From positions 1-64,000 of the forward strand of contig JACCER010000013.1 of assembly GCA_013416445.1 (NCBI GenBank): a stretch of DNA of 64,000 nt. Reading direction: 5' to 3'. This document shows positions 8,482-17,027 of the stretch, in pieces. The notes below the pieces were generated by a model. The model saw only the letters and a program-made list of their open reading frames with translations, was not told where the DNA came from and ran no database searches. Each line of letters opens with the position of its first letter. Positions within the stretch are counted from its first letter, which is position 1. The stretch comes from Alcaligenaceae bacterium (lineage in GTDB: Bacteria; Pseudomonadota; Gammaproteobacteria; Burkholderiales; Burkholderiaceae_B). The translations under genes were made by a program, and so were the position numbers.

Positions 8482-8509
8482 TATAATTGCATGATAATTC
8501 GACAATTAT
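8482..8509 (+). promoter_or_regulatory. Putative arsR-arsC promoter and ArsR operator
   Basis: A perfect TATAAT (8482-8487) is followed by the inverted repeat ATAATT-CGAC-AATTAT (8494-8509). The segment GATAATTCGACAA here is nearly identical to GATAATTCGATAA upstream of the other arsR. No good -35 box is visible. This would leave a 135-base leader before arsR, so a second promoter closer to the gene is possible. Confidence 0.45.
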
Positions 8510-8643
8510 GGAAATGAAGTAAAGGAAATGTCAACTAAGGGGAGGCTGGCCGAATTGCGGCATGTCATCATGCTGTAACAAAAGCAGTTCAGTATTCTGC
8601 TAATACACCAACAAGAATTTGACTCTTCTAGTATCATGATTTT

Positions 8644-8985
8644 ATGGAAACAAAGCACGCCGTTAAAGCCCTCGCCGCTATCGCTCATGAATCTCGCCTG
8701 GAGGCGTATCGTCACCTGGTTCAGGCTGGTCCCGCTGGTATGCCTGCGGGTCAACTAGCCGAGCTTATGGGGATACCTCCGTCATCCTTGTCTTTCCACC
8801 TAAAAGAACTGGTCAATGCTGATTTACTTACATCCACCCAGGAAGGAAGGTTTGTCTTTTACTCGGTTAAGTACGACTCGATGACGAATCTGCTGGCCTA
8901 CCTGACCGAGAATTGTTGTGGCGGCAACCCTTGCTCACCAGTGCTTATAGAAGCATGCTCGCCTGCACAAAAAGCCACCACCTAA
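8644..8985 (+). CDS. arsR: ArsR-family arsenite-responsive repressor
   Basis: A 113-residue winged-helix repressor that should leave DNA when it binds arsenite. The recognition helix region reads GQLAELMGIPPSSLSFHLKELVNADLL (about residues 33-60). The C-terminus has a cysteine cluster, NCCGGNPC (about 95-102), resembling the three-cysteine As(III) site of AfArsR-type repressors rather than the E. coli CVC site in the DNA-binding helix. The Shine-Dalgarno sequence is weak. It precedes arsC on the plus strand and diverges from the arx operon across a 536-base region carrying the operators, so it may control both. Confidence 0.9.
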   Translation: METKHAVKALAAIAHESRLEAYRHLVQAGPAGMPAGQLAELMGIPPSSLSFHLKELVNADLLTSTQEGRFVFYSVKYDSMTNLLAYLTENCCGGNPCSPVLIEACSPAQKATT

Positions 8986-9080
8986 GGGGATCGGCGCAAC
9001 CGCGCTACACGCCGCTCTTTGACATCAGAGCGCTGTACACAGATAGCCTGGACTTTCGCTTGATTTAATACGCATAATTT

Positions 9081-9560
9081 ATGAACATATTGTTTCTCTG
9101 CACAGGCAATTCATGCCGTTCCATTTTGGCTGAAGCGATTTTCAATCACCTGGCGCCCACAGGATGGCAGGCGATGAGCGCCGGCAGCCTACCTACAGGC
9201 CAGGTGCACCCTCGATCATTAGCCCTACTTGCACGAGAAGGTATCTCGACCGATGGCTATTTCAGTAAATCATGGGACAACCTGCCACTGACGCCTGACG
9301 TTGTGGTTACCGTTTGCGCCAGTGCAGCAGGTGAAACCTGCCCTGCCTACCTAGGGCCGATGGTTCGAACCCATTGGGGCGTTGAAGACCCCGCCCACGC
9401 CACAGGTACTGACGAGGAGATCAATGCGGCATTCGATACAGCCTATCGAATTTTGCGTACCCGGATCGAGGCGTTCCTGGCGCTGCCGCTCACGGATCTG
9501 AAAAAAGACCCTGCACGCCTGAAATCCGAGCTGGATCGCGCTGGTAAGCTATTACCATAA
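9081..9560 (+). CDS. arsC: Arsenate reductase, low-molecular-weight phosphatase type
   Basis: A 159-residue cytoplasmic enzyme that reduces arsenate to arsenite. The N-terminus carries the LMW-phosphatase P-loop CTGNSCRS with C7-X5-R13. The fold matches the thioredoxin- or glutathione/glutaredoxin-coupled ArsC group, not the E. coli plasmid R773 type. DPAHATGTDEE further on suits the usual general-acid Asp. It lies 95 bases downstream of arsR and converges with arsP (29 bases between stops). Its product arsenite is exported by Acr3/ArsA or methylated by ArsM. Downstream residues were not checked closely enough to name the coupling thiol. Confidence 0.9.
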   Translation: MNILFLCTGNSCRSILAEAIFNHLAPTGWQAMSAGSLPTGQVHPRSLALLAREGISTDGYFSKSWDNLPLTPDVVVTVCASAAGETCPAYLGPMVRTHWGVEDPAHATGTDEEINAAFDTAYRILRTRIEAFLALPLTDLKKDPARLKSELDRAGKLLP

Positions 9561-9589
9561 CTCGATCCAGCTTCGGGGTTACCTGTTAG

Positions 9590-10726
9590 CTAGAGAATGT
9601 GGGGACCGACAATATTGAACAACCAGCCAACAAGCGTGAAAACCACCCACAAATAGCCAATAAAGGCCGCTTGCAGCTTAAAGGTCATAATTTGTCGCAG
9701 CATCATCACTTCCGGTAGGCTGGCTGCAACTGCGCTCATGCAAAAAGCCATGGTCGTGCCAACAGGCAACCCCTTGAACAACAGGCTTTCCATGATCGGA
9801 ATGATGCCAGTCACGTTCGAGTATAGCGGTATCCCCACTAGCACGGAGACGGGGACAGACCACCACTCGCCAGCACCCAGGTTTTCCGCAAACCAATTAT
9901 CTGGCACAAAACCATGCAAAGCCGCACCAATACCCACTCCAATAAACACCCATTTCCAGACGCGCTTAAAAATGGAAGTGGTTTCGCTATAAGCAAAATC
10001 ATGTCGTTGTTGCACGGTGAGTTTCTTAACTTCTGCAACATCATTGGTATTTTGCTGGTGCGCCGGCGTTTTCTGTATTATTTCAAGGATAAATGGCTGG
10101 AACCAGCGCCCTGCCTTGAGGCCGTCCATCACAAATCCCCCGATGATGCCCGCAGCCATACCAATCGCCACATAAATTACTGCAAATTTCCAACCCAAAA
10201 TCCCCCACAGCAGCACTACCGCAATCTCATTGATGAGGGGTGAAGTAATCAGAAACGACATGGTGATGCCGACGGGAATACGCGCCGTGGTGAAACCAAG
10301 AAACAAGGGAATGCTGGAGCAAGAGCAGAACGGCGTTGCAGCACCGAATGACGCTCCCAGAAAATAGCCCACTCCCCGCCGCTTACCTGCCAGGTAGTCT
10401 CGCACCCGTTCCATGTTCATGGAGGCGCGTATCCAGGCAATAGCGTAAATCAACAGCACAAGAAGCAAGAGGATCTTCACCGTGTCGTAGATGAAAAACT
10501 CCAACGACAAACCTGCATGAGAATCTGGGGAAAAACCGAACAGCTTAAATACAAGCCAGTTTGAGGTGGGCAGGATGTAGGTGTATGCCAACCACCAAAA
10601 CACAGCCAGTATCGTGACTGCTGCGAAATACCGAGTACTCCACGACTTGACGGGGTTGCTGGGCGCTGCAACTACGCGATTGGGCGAGGCACAGCAGGAA
10701 CGGGGGGCATCAGGAGAAGTAGACAT
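9590..10726 (-). CDS. arsP: ArsP-type permease (PF03773), probable organoarsenical exporter
   Basis: A 378-residue inner-membrane permease of the former DUF318 family. The core motif GAATPFCSCSSIPLF followed by FLITSPLINE is diagnostic and places conserved cysteines in a membrane segment. Members next to ars genes (ArsP) export trivalent methylated arsenicals, which fits the arsM gene in the same operon; relatives elsewhere serve other substrates. About eight to ten hydrophobic segments and a cytoplasmic loop near residues 215-250 are visible. An N-terminal CC pair (residues 11-12) may bind arsenic. It starts 100 bases after the sigma factor gene and is the last gene of the minus-strand ars operon. 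Confidence 0.8.
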   Translation of the reverse strand: MSTSPDAPRSCCASPNRVVAAPSNPVKSWSTRYFAAVTILAVFWWLAYTYILPTSNWLVFKLFGFSPDSHAGLSLEFFIYDTVKILLLLVLLIYAIAWIRASMNMERVRDYLAGKRRGVGYFLGASFGAATPFCSCSSIPLFLGFTTARIPVGITMSFLITSPLINEIAVVLLWGILGWKFAVIYVAIGMAAGIIGGFVMDGLKAGRWFQPFILEIIQKTPAHQQNTNDVAEVKKLTVQQRHDFAYSETTSIFKRVWKWVFIGVGIGAALHGFVPDNWFAENLGAGEWWSVPVSVLVGIPLYSNVTGIIPIMESLLFKGLPVGTTMAFCMSAVAASLPEVMMLRQIMTFKLQAAFIGYLWVVFTLVGWLFNIVGPHIL

Positions 10727-10826
10727 TTTTTGGCTCTATGTATGAATTCCAAGGTTACTGTCCAGTGATGGCAGGTGGCCAAAACTGAACTCTCACCTAA
10801 GAAGACGATCGAGAGACAAAAAGGAT

Positions 10827-11402
10827 TCAGCTCAGGGGATGAGGAACATGACAACACACTTGCCCCGTTTCATCAAAACGGATTTGGCAGTACTTCACAA
10901 GGAGATCGCGAAGCCGCTTTCGCGCCCGCAGAAGACGCGATTTGGCGGCAGCCAGTGCGAGTTCATTGGCTTCGGCGTAGGCACGAACCGTCTGCCCCTG
11001 AAGATCGCAGGCGTCGATGATGTGCCTGTCTTTAACGCCTAGCCCAGGCAGGCTTCGTCCAATGCACGTATCCAGCTCATCAACAGGAGAGCGCTCTTCA
11101 GGCGGTTCGACCACCAGGTGGTCCGACCACTCCTCAAACCGCTTGATATGACGAACCGAATCAATCAGGGAGTTGCGGGCAACCTGAAAGAGCCAGGCAC
11201 GTGGATTGTATAACGCACAAAACCGTTGGCCTTGGCGTATGGACTTCACGAAAACCTCTTGCAAAAGATCTTGTGCAAGGTCACGATCATCTAAACGATG
11301 TGTCAGAAAAGCAAATAGTTCTTTCTCATGCCCTTGCCATGCTTGCAACACACAAGCAAGGGGTGCGTCATTGGTTTTGCTTGTGTTTTGTGTCTTGCTC
11401 AT
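10827..11402 (-). CDS. ECF sigma factor (SigZ-like) within the ars operon
   Basis: A 191-residue sigma-70 family extracytoplasmic-function factor. Region 2 is visible as RDLAQDLLQEVFVKSIR and PRAWLFQVARNSLIDSVRH (about residues 38-85). Region 4 is AYAEANELALAAAKSRLLRARKRLRDLL (about 140-168). The tail after region 4 has three cysteines (YCQIRFDETGQVCCHVP), which could sense metalloids; this is inference. No anti-sigma factor is adjacent. It starts 57 bases after arsM and precedes arsP by 100 bases. It may direct transcription of arsP or of targets outside the window. SigZ-like is a family-level guess. Confidence 0.8.
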   Translation of the reverse strand: MSKTQNTSKTNDAPLACVLQAWQGHEKELFAFLTHRLDDRDLAQDLLQEVFVKSIRQGQRFCALYNPRAWLFQVARNSLIDSVRHIKRFEEWSDHLVVEPPEERSPVDELDTCIGRSLPGLGVKDRHIIDACDLQGQTVRAYAEANELALAAAKSRLLRARKRLRDLLVKYCQIRFDETGQVCCHVPHPLS

Positions 11403-11459
11403 GGCAATCTCTGCTGTCTGCTGGGTGAAATACCAATCAGATGCCGCACCTTGTTCAGA

Positions 11460-12329
11460 TTAAGGTGTGACGCCGGGCTTGACGGCTTCGATCGTAGCCG
11501 AGACGACGAAATCGGTGACTTTGCGTCCCGGCGCCCAGTCTTCGATGAAGGCTTTTGATTCGTCTTTCGGCTGGATGCAAATCTGCTCGAAACCAGCGGC
11601 CCGCATCATCGCTTCCAGGTCGGCGATCAGCGATGCGTTGCCCATACACCCGGCAACGAGCGCGGCGTCGCTACGCATGTCCTCGGGCAATGGAGCGGTC
11701 GCGACCACGTCGGAGATGGCCAGCCTCCCTCCTGCCTTGAGCACGCGCCAGGCTTCGCGAAACACCTGAGGCTTATCCGGCGACAGGTTGATGACACAGT
11801 TGGAAATCACTACGTCGGCTACACCATCGGCAATCGGCAGGTGCTCAATTTCGCCAAGGCGAAACTCCACATTCTCATACTGCCCTTTCAAGGCGTTGAC
11901 ACGCGCCTTGGAGATCATGTCCGGGGTCATGTCGACGCCAATGATGCGGCCACTGCTGCCCACTTCACCCACAGCCAGAAAGCAGTCAAAGCCGCCTCCC
12001 GACCCCAGATCAATGACCGTTTCACCAGGCTTCAGTGCGGCAATGGCCTTGGGGTTGCCGCAACCAAGACCCATATCTGCGCCAGCAGGCACCAGGTCCA
12101 GATCTGCCTGGCTGTAGCCCAGGCGAGTAGAAATCAACGCATTGATTGCGCTATCGTCGCTGATGCCGCAGCAACTGGAAGCACTGCCACCGCCCTGCTC
12201 CTTGTCGCCGGCCTGAGCAACCTGGGCGTAGGCATCTCTCACAGTACGGCGATGTTCATCGTGACTCATCGGCGTCGGTGATGCGCTGGGCTGCACCGCA
12301 GGGGCGCAGCAGGTATTCGACTTATTCAT
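11460..12329 (-). CDS. arsM: Arsenite S-adenosylmethionine methyltransferase
   Basis: A 289-residue cytoplasmic enzyme that transfers methyl groups from SAM to arsenite, giving methylated arsenicals. The SAM motif VIDLGSGGGFDCFLA lies near residue 105. The arsenic-binding cysteines expected for ArsM are visible in SSCCG (about residue 53), NCVINL (about 177) and AGCMGN (about 226). An extra CC sits at residues 7-8. Downstream of acr3 in the same operon with a 48-base gap. Pairing with arsP suggests that methylated product is pumped out. Confidence 0.93.
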   Translation of the reverse strand: MNKSNTCCAPAVQPSASPTPMSHDEHRRTVRDAYAQVAQAGDKEQGGGSASSCCGISDDSAINALISTRLGYSQADLDLVPAGADMGLGCGNPKAIAALKPGETVIDLGSGGGFDCFLAVGEVGSSGRIIGVDMTPDMISKARVNALKGQYENVEFRLGEIEHLPIADGVADVVISNCVINLSPDKPQVFREAWRVLKAGGRLAISDVVATAPLPEDMRSDAALVAGCMGNASLIADLEAMMRAAGFEQICIQPKDESKAFIEDWAPGRKVTDFVVSATIEAVKPGVTP

Positions 12330-12377
12330 AATGGACTCCTTAGCTCGAAGTTTCAGATGCGCGTTTACAGACAGCCG

Positions 12378-13421
12378 TCACGACGCTCCAAAGTGCATTC
12401 GCGTGCGGTTGGCAAAGGCCACCAGCGATAACATGACCGGCACCTCGACCAATACACCAACCACGGTGGCCAGCGCCGCACCCGAGTTCAAGCCAAAGAG
12501 GCCGATAGCCACGGCCACGGCCAACTCGAAAAAATTGGATGTGCCAATCATGGCGCAAGGCGCGGCAACCGGATGCGGCAGACGCCACGCCCAAGCCCAG
12601 GCATAGCCAAGCGCGAAGATGGCGTAGGACTGGATAAGGATTGGCAAGGCAATCAGCGCAATCAGCATGGGCTGGGCCAGGATCACCGGACCCTGAAAGC
12701 CAAACAACAGCACCACGGTCAGTAGCAAACCAAACATGGAGATAGGCTTGATGCGCGAGGTGAAGTCTGAAACAGCGGTTTCGCCTCCTCGGGCGATCAG
12801 ACGCTTACGGGTCCACCAACCTGCTGCCAGCGGCAACACGATATAGAGCACCACCGATAGCACCAGGGTTTCCCAAGGAATGGCGATCTCGGTTACACCC
12901 AGCAGCAGCGCTACGATAGGTGCATACGCCACCACCATCACCAAATTATTCACCGAGACCTGCACCAACGTGTAATGCGGGTCGCCCTTGGTCATTTGTG
13001 ACCAAACAAAGACCATGGCAGTGCAAGGCGCTGCACCCAGCAGGATCAAACCAGCGATATATTGCTGTGCATCATGTGCGGCCATCAGCCCGGCAAACAC
13101 ATACTCGAAGAACAGCACCGCCAGCGCTGCCATGGTGAAGGGCTTGATCAGCCAGTTGATCGCCAACGTGATCACCAGCCCCTTTGGTCTACGCCCCACG
13201 GCCTTGAGCGAACTCAAATCAATGGCGATCATCATCGGGTACACCATGGCCCAAATCAGGATGGCGACGATAAGATTGACGGAGGCGTATTCGATGGCCG
13301 CCAGTGTGCTGAATAGTTCTGGTATCAGGTTGCCCAGCGCTAGCCCTGCCAGGATGCACAGTGCAACCCAAAGCGTCAGATAACGCTCGAATACGCCCAT
13401 AGGTGAAGCTGTACTACTCAT
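12378..13421 (-). CDS. acr3: Arsenite efflux transporter, ACR3 family
   Basis: A 347-residue inner-membrane transporter with about ten hydrophobic segments. The conserved cysteine motif [18 protein letters not shown] (about residues 128-146) and the later [20 protein letters not shown] block identify ACR3 rather than ArsB. It extrudes As(OH)3 using the proton gradient, or ATP when partnered with ArsA. Its start codon overlaps the arsA stop (ATGA, 13418-13421), consistent with a coupled ArsA-Acr3 pump. Confidence 0.94.
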   Translation of the reverse strand: MSSTASPMGVFERYLTLWVALCILAGLALGNLIPELFSTLAAIEYASVNLIVAILIWAMVYPMMIAIDLSSLKAVGRRPKGLVITLAINWLIKPFTMAALAVLFFEYVFAGLMAAHDAQQYIAGLILLGAAPCTAMVFVWSQMTKGDPHYTLVQVSVNNLVMVVAYAPIVALLLGVTEIAIPWETLVLSVVLYIVLPLAAGWWTRKRLIARGGETAVSDFTSRIKPISMFGLLLTVVLLFGFQGPVILAQPMLIALIALPILIQSYAIFALGYAWAWAWRLPHPVAAPCAMIGTSNFFELAVAVAIGLFGLNSGAALATVVGVLVEVPVMLSLVAFANRTRMHFGAS

Positions 13422-15184
13422 GATTTCCTCCAGTTTGACAAGGCTTGTAGACGCTCAACTCCCACCGGCTCCTCCGTCAGGAGCGGTACGATTGCATAAC
13501 GCTGCGCGTGCTTCGTGGCGACGACGTCAATCTCGGAGAGCTCATTTTGCGCACGCCGGCGCAGCAGCGAGGAATGCGGATGTGCAGCCGCTACGCTGTT
13601 GTTGATCACCCACGCCCATGGTTCGATACCTGCACGACGCAGATCGTCTTGCAAGTTGGCCGCTTCCAACACGGGTGTGGTCTCAGCCAGAGTGACGATA
13701 AGTACCTTGGTCTGCTTCGGGTCTTGCAACTGCATCATTGGTGTTTTGAAGTGAACGCCCTTCTCACCCATCTGCCGAGCGATGTCGCGATGGTAGGCGC
13801 CAGTGGCATCGAGCAACAACAAGGTGTGACCTGTAGGCGCGGTATCCATCACCACGAATTTCCTGCCTCCTTCGCGGATAGCGCGGGAGAACGCCTGGAA
13901 CACGGCAATTTCCTCGGTACAGGGTGAGCGCAAGTCTTCTTCCAACAAGGCGCGGCCTTCGGCATCGAGTTGTGCACCTTTGGTATCCATCACATGCTGG
14001 CGATAGCGTGCTGTGGCTTCCTGGGGATCAATGCGACTGAGCACCAAGTTGGGCAGCGAGCCTTCCAGCGTATCGGCCAGGTGCGCGGCCGGGTCGGAGG
14101 TAGTCAGGTGTACGGGCAGACCCCGACTCGCCAGTTCCACAGCGATGGCCGCAGCCAAGGTGGTCTTGCCAACACCGCCCTTGCCCATCACCATAACCAG
14201 GCCATGCCCATCGGCGGCGATATCATCGACCAGAGCAGATAAATTCGACGCATCAATCTGGTCGGGCAGATCGATAGCATCGATGTTATGTGTAGCGTCG
14301 GTATCGACCAGCAGGTGGCGCAGGGCATCTAGGCCCACGAGGTTGAAGGGCTTAAGGGCGATCTGATCTCGGGGCAAAGCTTGCAGTTCCTGCGGAATAG
14401 CGGCCAGTGTAGCCTGCTCTCTTTGATAAATGGCGGCGGCAAGTTTGTCGTTTTCTGCTTCATCATCCGGGAATACACCGTTGATGACCAAATGCTGCTG
14501 TGACAGGCCAATCGCCGCCAGTTCTTCATGGGTGCGCGCCGCCTCACGCAACGTAGTGCGCTGCGCTCGGGCGACCAACACCATACGAGTACGCTGAGGG
14601 TCAGCCAATGCCTCCACCGCAGCTTTATATTGGCTGCGCTGTTTCTCCAGGCCAGCGAGCGGCCCCAGGCACGATGCATCGCCCTTGCCCGCTTCCAGAA
14701 AGCCGCTCCACGCGCCTGGCAGTTGCAACAGGCGGATGGTGTGACCGGTAGGGGCCGTGTCGAAAATAACATGCTCGTAATCCTGCGTCAGCGCTAGATC
14801 GGTCAGCAAGGCGGTGAATTCGTCAAAGGCTGCGATTTCCGTGGTGCAGGCACCCGACAGCGATTCTTCAATGCCATTCACGACCTCATCGGGTAACACG
14901 CCGCGCACCGGACCAACAATGCGGTCACGGTAAGCTTGCGCCGCCGCCTGCGGATCGATTTCCAGCGCCCACAGATTCGGCACGGCGGGAATCGTCGTGA
15001 TGCGATTGCCGATGCGCTCACCGAAAACCTGCCCCACGTTGGAAGCCGGATCAGTGCTGACGAGCAGCACACGCTTGCCCTGGGCAGCCAGTTGCACGGC
15101 TGTTGCACAAGCGATAGAGGTCTTGCCGACACCTCCTTTACCAGTGAAGAAAAGAAAACGGGGCGGTTGAGTCAGAAAATGCAT
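13418..15184 (-). CDS. arsA: Arsenical pump-driving ATPase ArsA
   Basis: A 588-residue ATPase made of two homologous halves, each with a deviant Walker A motif: GKGGVGKTS near residue 17 and GKGGVGKTT near residue 334. DTAPTGHT signatures follow in both halves. The cysteines that bind As(III) in ArsA are recognisable in [22 protein letters not shown] and [13 protein letters not shown]. It energises Acr3, and receives arsenite from the ArsD metallochaperone encoded 13 bases upstream. Full length for the family. Confidence 0.95.
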   Translation of the reverse strand: MHFLTQPPRFLFFTGKGGVGKTSIACATAVQLAAQGKRVLLVSTDPASNVGQVFGERIGNRITTIPAVPNLWALEIDPQAAAQAYRDRIVGPVRGVLPDEVVNGIEESLSGACTTEIAAFDEFTALLTDLALTQDYEHVIFDTAPTGHTIRLLQLPGAWSGFLEAGKGDASCLGPLAGLEKQRSQYKAAVEALADPQRTRMVLVARAQRTTLREAARTHEELAAIGLSQQHLVINGVFPDDEAENDKLAAAIYQREQATLAAIPQELQALPRDQIALKPFNLVGLDALRHLLVDTDATHNIDAIDLPDQIDASNLSALVDDIAADGHGLVMVMGKGGVGKTTLAAAIAVELASRGLPVHLTTSDPAAHLADTLEGSLPNLVLSRIDPQEATARYRQHVMDTKGAQLDAEGRALLEEDLRSPCTEEIAVFQAFSRAIREGGRKFVVMDTAPTGHTLLLLDATGAYHRDIARQMGEKGVHFKTPMMQLQDPKQTKVLIVTLAETTPVLEAANLQDDLRRAGIEPWAWVINNSVAAAHPHSSLLRRRAQNELSEIDVVATKHAQRYAIVPLLTEEPVGVERLQALSNWRKS

Positions 15185-15197
15185 TGAACCTCCTTGT

Positions 15198-15563
15198 TCA
15201 GCAGCAACGGCTATCAGAGCCAGGGCAGCAAGCGCTTTGAGTGAGGGAAGCTTCGGGTGCCTCCATGCCAGCCCAGCGAGTCAACTCACTGCGCTTAGGA
15301 TAACGGCCGGCCAAGGCCACCTCGCCATCGACCAGAACCAGAGGCAGCCCTTCTTGGCCCGAGCGTTGCAGAAAACCTTTCACGATTAAATTTTCAGCGA
15401 AAGCGAGAGGTTGTTGTGCCAGATTGAAACGTTCAACCTGGACATCGTTTTGCCTGGCCCAATCCACATCGGCGGCAAAGTTCACCAGGTTTTGATCTAC
15501 TTCAGCACCGCATACGCCGGTACTGCAACATAGCGCCGGGTCAAAAATTTGGATGATTGACAT
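15198..15563 (-). CDS. arsD: ArsD arsenic metallochaperone
   Basis: A 121-residue protein that hands arsenite to ArsA and weakly represses the operon in other systems. The N-terminus MSIIQIFDPALCCSTGVCG holds the three essential cysteines (CC and C). The C-terminus is also cysteine-rich (ACCPGSDSRCC). I start at the ATG at 15561-15563, which has AGGA 8 bases upstream. An open frame continues 34 codons upstream but is arginine-rich and unlike ArsD. It lies between arsR (148-base gap) and arsA (13-base gap). Confidence 0.93.
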   Translation of the reverse strand: MSIIQIFDPALCCSTGVCGAEVDQNLVNFAADVDWARQNDVQVERFNLAQQPLAFAENLIVKGFLQRSGQEGLPLVLVDGEVALAGRYPKRSELTRWAGMEAPEASLTQSACCPGSDSRCC

Positions 15564-15711
15564 GAAATATCCTTTCAAATTTGGTTGTTGATGAAGAGAT
15601 ACTCTTCGCTCTCGAAGCGCACCGGCTGCGCGACGAGCGGTTGGAAATAGAAACAGGCGCTGCAACTCAGATTGGTTACTTGCAAGCGGACATGAAAATG
15701 TGCCATAGGGG

Positions 15712-16041
15712 TCAGCAGGAGACGCAGGCGGAAGAAGGTTCAGTAACTTCGCACGCTTCGCCCTGGCAACAGTACTCGGTCATGTAGCCGAGCAAACTGT
15801 TCATCTGCGCGAAGTCGGCGCGATAGATCAGGTTACGCCCTTGCTGCTCGATGGTAACGAGGCCGGCATGAGCCAACTCCTTTAGGTGAAAGGACAAGGT
15901 GTTGCGGGCAACGTCAAGCTGATCAGCCAGTACGCTAGGCGTCAGCCCTTCGGTGCCGACAACGACTAGGGCGCGAAACACTCGCAGGCGCTGGGTGTGG
16001 GCCAATGCACTAAAGGCGGAAACAACTTGATTTTCGTTCAT
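15712..16041 (-). CDS. arsR: ArsR-family repressor heading the large ars operon
   Basis: A 109-residue winged-helix repressor. The DNA-binding region reads SVLADQLDVARNTLSFHLKELAHAGL. The tail YCCQGEACE has the same CC-x4-C spacing as the other ArsR at 8644, followed by a further CVSC at the end, so both sense As(III) with a C-terminal cysteine triad. I prefer the ATG at 16039-16041 (GGAA just upstream); an in-frame ATG six codons earlier is also possible. It is the first gene of the arsR-arsD-arsA-acr3-arsM-sigma-arsP operon. Confidence 0.9.
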   Translation of the reverse strand: MNENQVVSAFSALAHTQRLRVFRALVVVGTEGLTPSVLADQLDVARNTLSFHLKELAHAGLVTIEQQGRNLIYRADFAQMNSLLGYMTEYCCQGEACEVTEPSSACVSC

Positions 16042-16085
16042 TGTTCCATAATACAACATTTATCGAATTATCGTACAAATAACCA
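16042..16085 (-). promoter_or_regulatory. ars operon promoter/operator
   Basis: On the minus strand TTGTAC is followed, after 19 bases, by TATTAT close to the arsR start. Between them lies GATAATTCGATAA (16060-16072), which matches 12 of 13 bases of GATAATTCGACAA upstream of the plus-strand arsR. The shared motif is the best candidate for an ArsR operator. The spacer is longer than ideal, so the -10 assignment is tentative. Confidence 0.5.
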
Positions 16086-16100
16086 TCAAAACTTATGGTG

Positions 16101-16271
16101 CCCCGATATATCACCGAAGGCTTCCATACTAAAATGGAAATGTTATCGCGCCGTGCGTATGGCTTTAGGAACTTTGAGAATTACCGCTTACGGGTCTTGG
16201 CTCAATGCGGCTGGAACGGTGTGATTCACCATGTTTAATGAATGCCCATCCCCCGTTTATGGGGTAGAGCC
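16101..16271 (+). pseudogene. ISL3-family transposase C-terminal remnant with IS end
   Basis: An open stretch encodes ITEGFHTKMEMLSRRAYGFR and then NFENYRLRVLAQCGW, ending in a TAA at 16236-16238. This is the conserved C-terminus of ISL3-family transposases (R-x-A-Y-G-F-R-N-F-x-N-Y-R-x-R). Downstream, ATGGGGTAGAGCC (ending about 16271) reads on the other strand as GGCTCTACCCCAT, which suits an ISL3-type inverted repeat. The 5' part of the gene is absent: the ars promoter adjoins it. Confidence 0.75.
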
Positions 16272-16318
16272 TGCAAAAGGGGCATTGTGTAGAAGGGTTG
16301 TGTAGAAAACCTTAAAAC

Positions 16319-16366
16319 TAAGCCCTTGTATTTACTATATATATATATAGTAAATACAAGGGCTTA
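16319..16366. repeat. Perfect 48-bp palindrome
   Basis: The two 24-base arms are exact reverse complements. The left arm begins TAAGCCCTTGTATTTAC and the centre is an alternating TA tract. There is no U-run typical of a terminator. It ends 8 bases before the tRNA-Ser-derived repeat at 16375, so it may belong to a recombination site. It could extrude as a cruciform. Confidence 0.9.
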
Positions 16367-16374
16367 TATGCTAT

Positions 16375-16392
16375 CTGGCGGAGACGAAGGGA
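16375..16392 (-). repeat. att-like copy of the tRNA-Ser 3' end
   Basis: CTGGCGGAGACGAAGGGA matches 17 of 18 bases of 18719-18736, which covers the 3' end (acceptor stem, CCA and start of the T-arm) of tRNA-Ser(GCU). Both copies have the same orientation and are 2,344 bases apart. Duplicated tRNA 3' ends are the hallmark of tyrosine-recombinase integration, although no integrase gene is visible. Confidence 0.75.
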
Positions 16393-16637
16393 AACTGGCC
16401 GTAAAAATTAATACATTTAAAAACAATCACTTAACAAGCTGTCCACGCACCCCTTTGTACCCGGACTTAGCCGCAATTTTGTACCATATCTGGGCTCAAC
16501 GCAATCACATTACTGGTGTCTAGCAATAAATACCATGGATGGGCTGAAAGTCCCGAGTTACCTGCAATCTTCAATCTTGCAATGAGTCTTATCTTATGTA
16601 ATACTAAGTGTTATATAACTCTTGCCGAGACAACCAC

Positions 16638-17027
16638 ATGAGGGTTTTCAAGAACGCCTGGTTTGAGCGTTTTGCCCGCAAACAGGGCATCACTGACAGG
16701 GCACTTTTGGAAGCCATTACACGCGCCAAGCAGGGGCTAATCGAGGCCGATCTGGGTGGTGGCGTCATCAAACAGCGTGTGGCACGACCTGGGCAGGGCA
16801 AGTCTGGCGGATTCCGCACCATCATTCTGTACCGCACGGCAGAGCGCGCTTTCTTCGTGTACGGATTCTCCAAGAACGACCGCGACAATATCGACGATGA
16901 CGAAGGAGTCGCGTTCAAGAAAGCGGCCGGATATGTGCTGGGGCTTTCAGACACTCACCTGGCCGAGCTGATCGACCAGAAGCAATTTACGGAGGTACAC
17001 GATCATGTCGAAGAAATACCGGAATGA
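16638..17027 (+). CDS. RelE-like toxin of a type II toxin-antitoxin pair
   Basis: A 129-residue protein of the RelE-superfamily group that pairs with HTH antitoxins. Typical blocks are FARKQGITDRALLEAITRA, LGGGVIKQRVARPGQGKSGG, FRTIILYRTAERAFFVYGF and a KND motif. Such toxins are usually mRNA interferases. I start at the ATG at 16638; an upstream in-frame ATG at 16608 adds ten unlikely residues. It overlaps the antitoxin gene by 23 bases, so the pair is co-translated. Located between the two tRNA-derived repeats, where it could stabilise the element. Confidence 0.82.
   Translation: MRVFKNAWFERFARKQGITDRALLEAITRAKQGLIEADLGGGVIKQRVARPGQGKSGGFRTIILYRTAERAFFVYGFSKNDRDNIDDDEGVAFKKAAGYVLGLSDTHLAELIDQKQFTEVHDHVEEIPE

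Noticed and set aside
8529-8579. Possible 16-residue leader peptide (MSTKGRLAELRHVIML) before arsR
   Set aside because: No spaced ribosome-binding site, no codon pattern or terminator suggesting attenuation; more likely chance.
9561-9589. Terminator between convergent arsC and arsP
   Set aside because: Only a weak imperfect hairpin is visible; not enough to call.
15564-15665. 34-codon N-terminal extension of ArsD
   Set aside because: Arginine-rich and unlike ArsD; the internal ATG has a good ribosome-binding site and starts the known motif.
16319-16366. Palindrome as a rho-independent terminator
   Set aside because: No T-run follows either arm and the centre is AT-only; it does not look like a terminator, so it was listed as a repeat.
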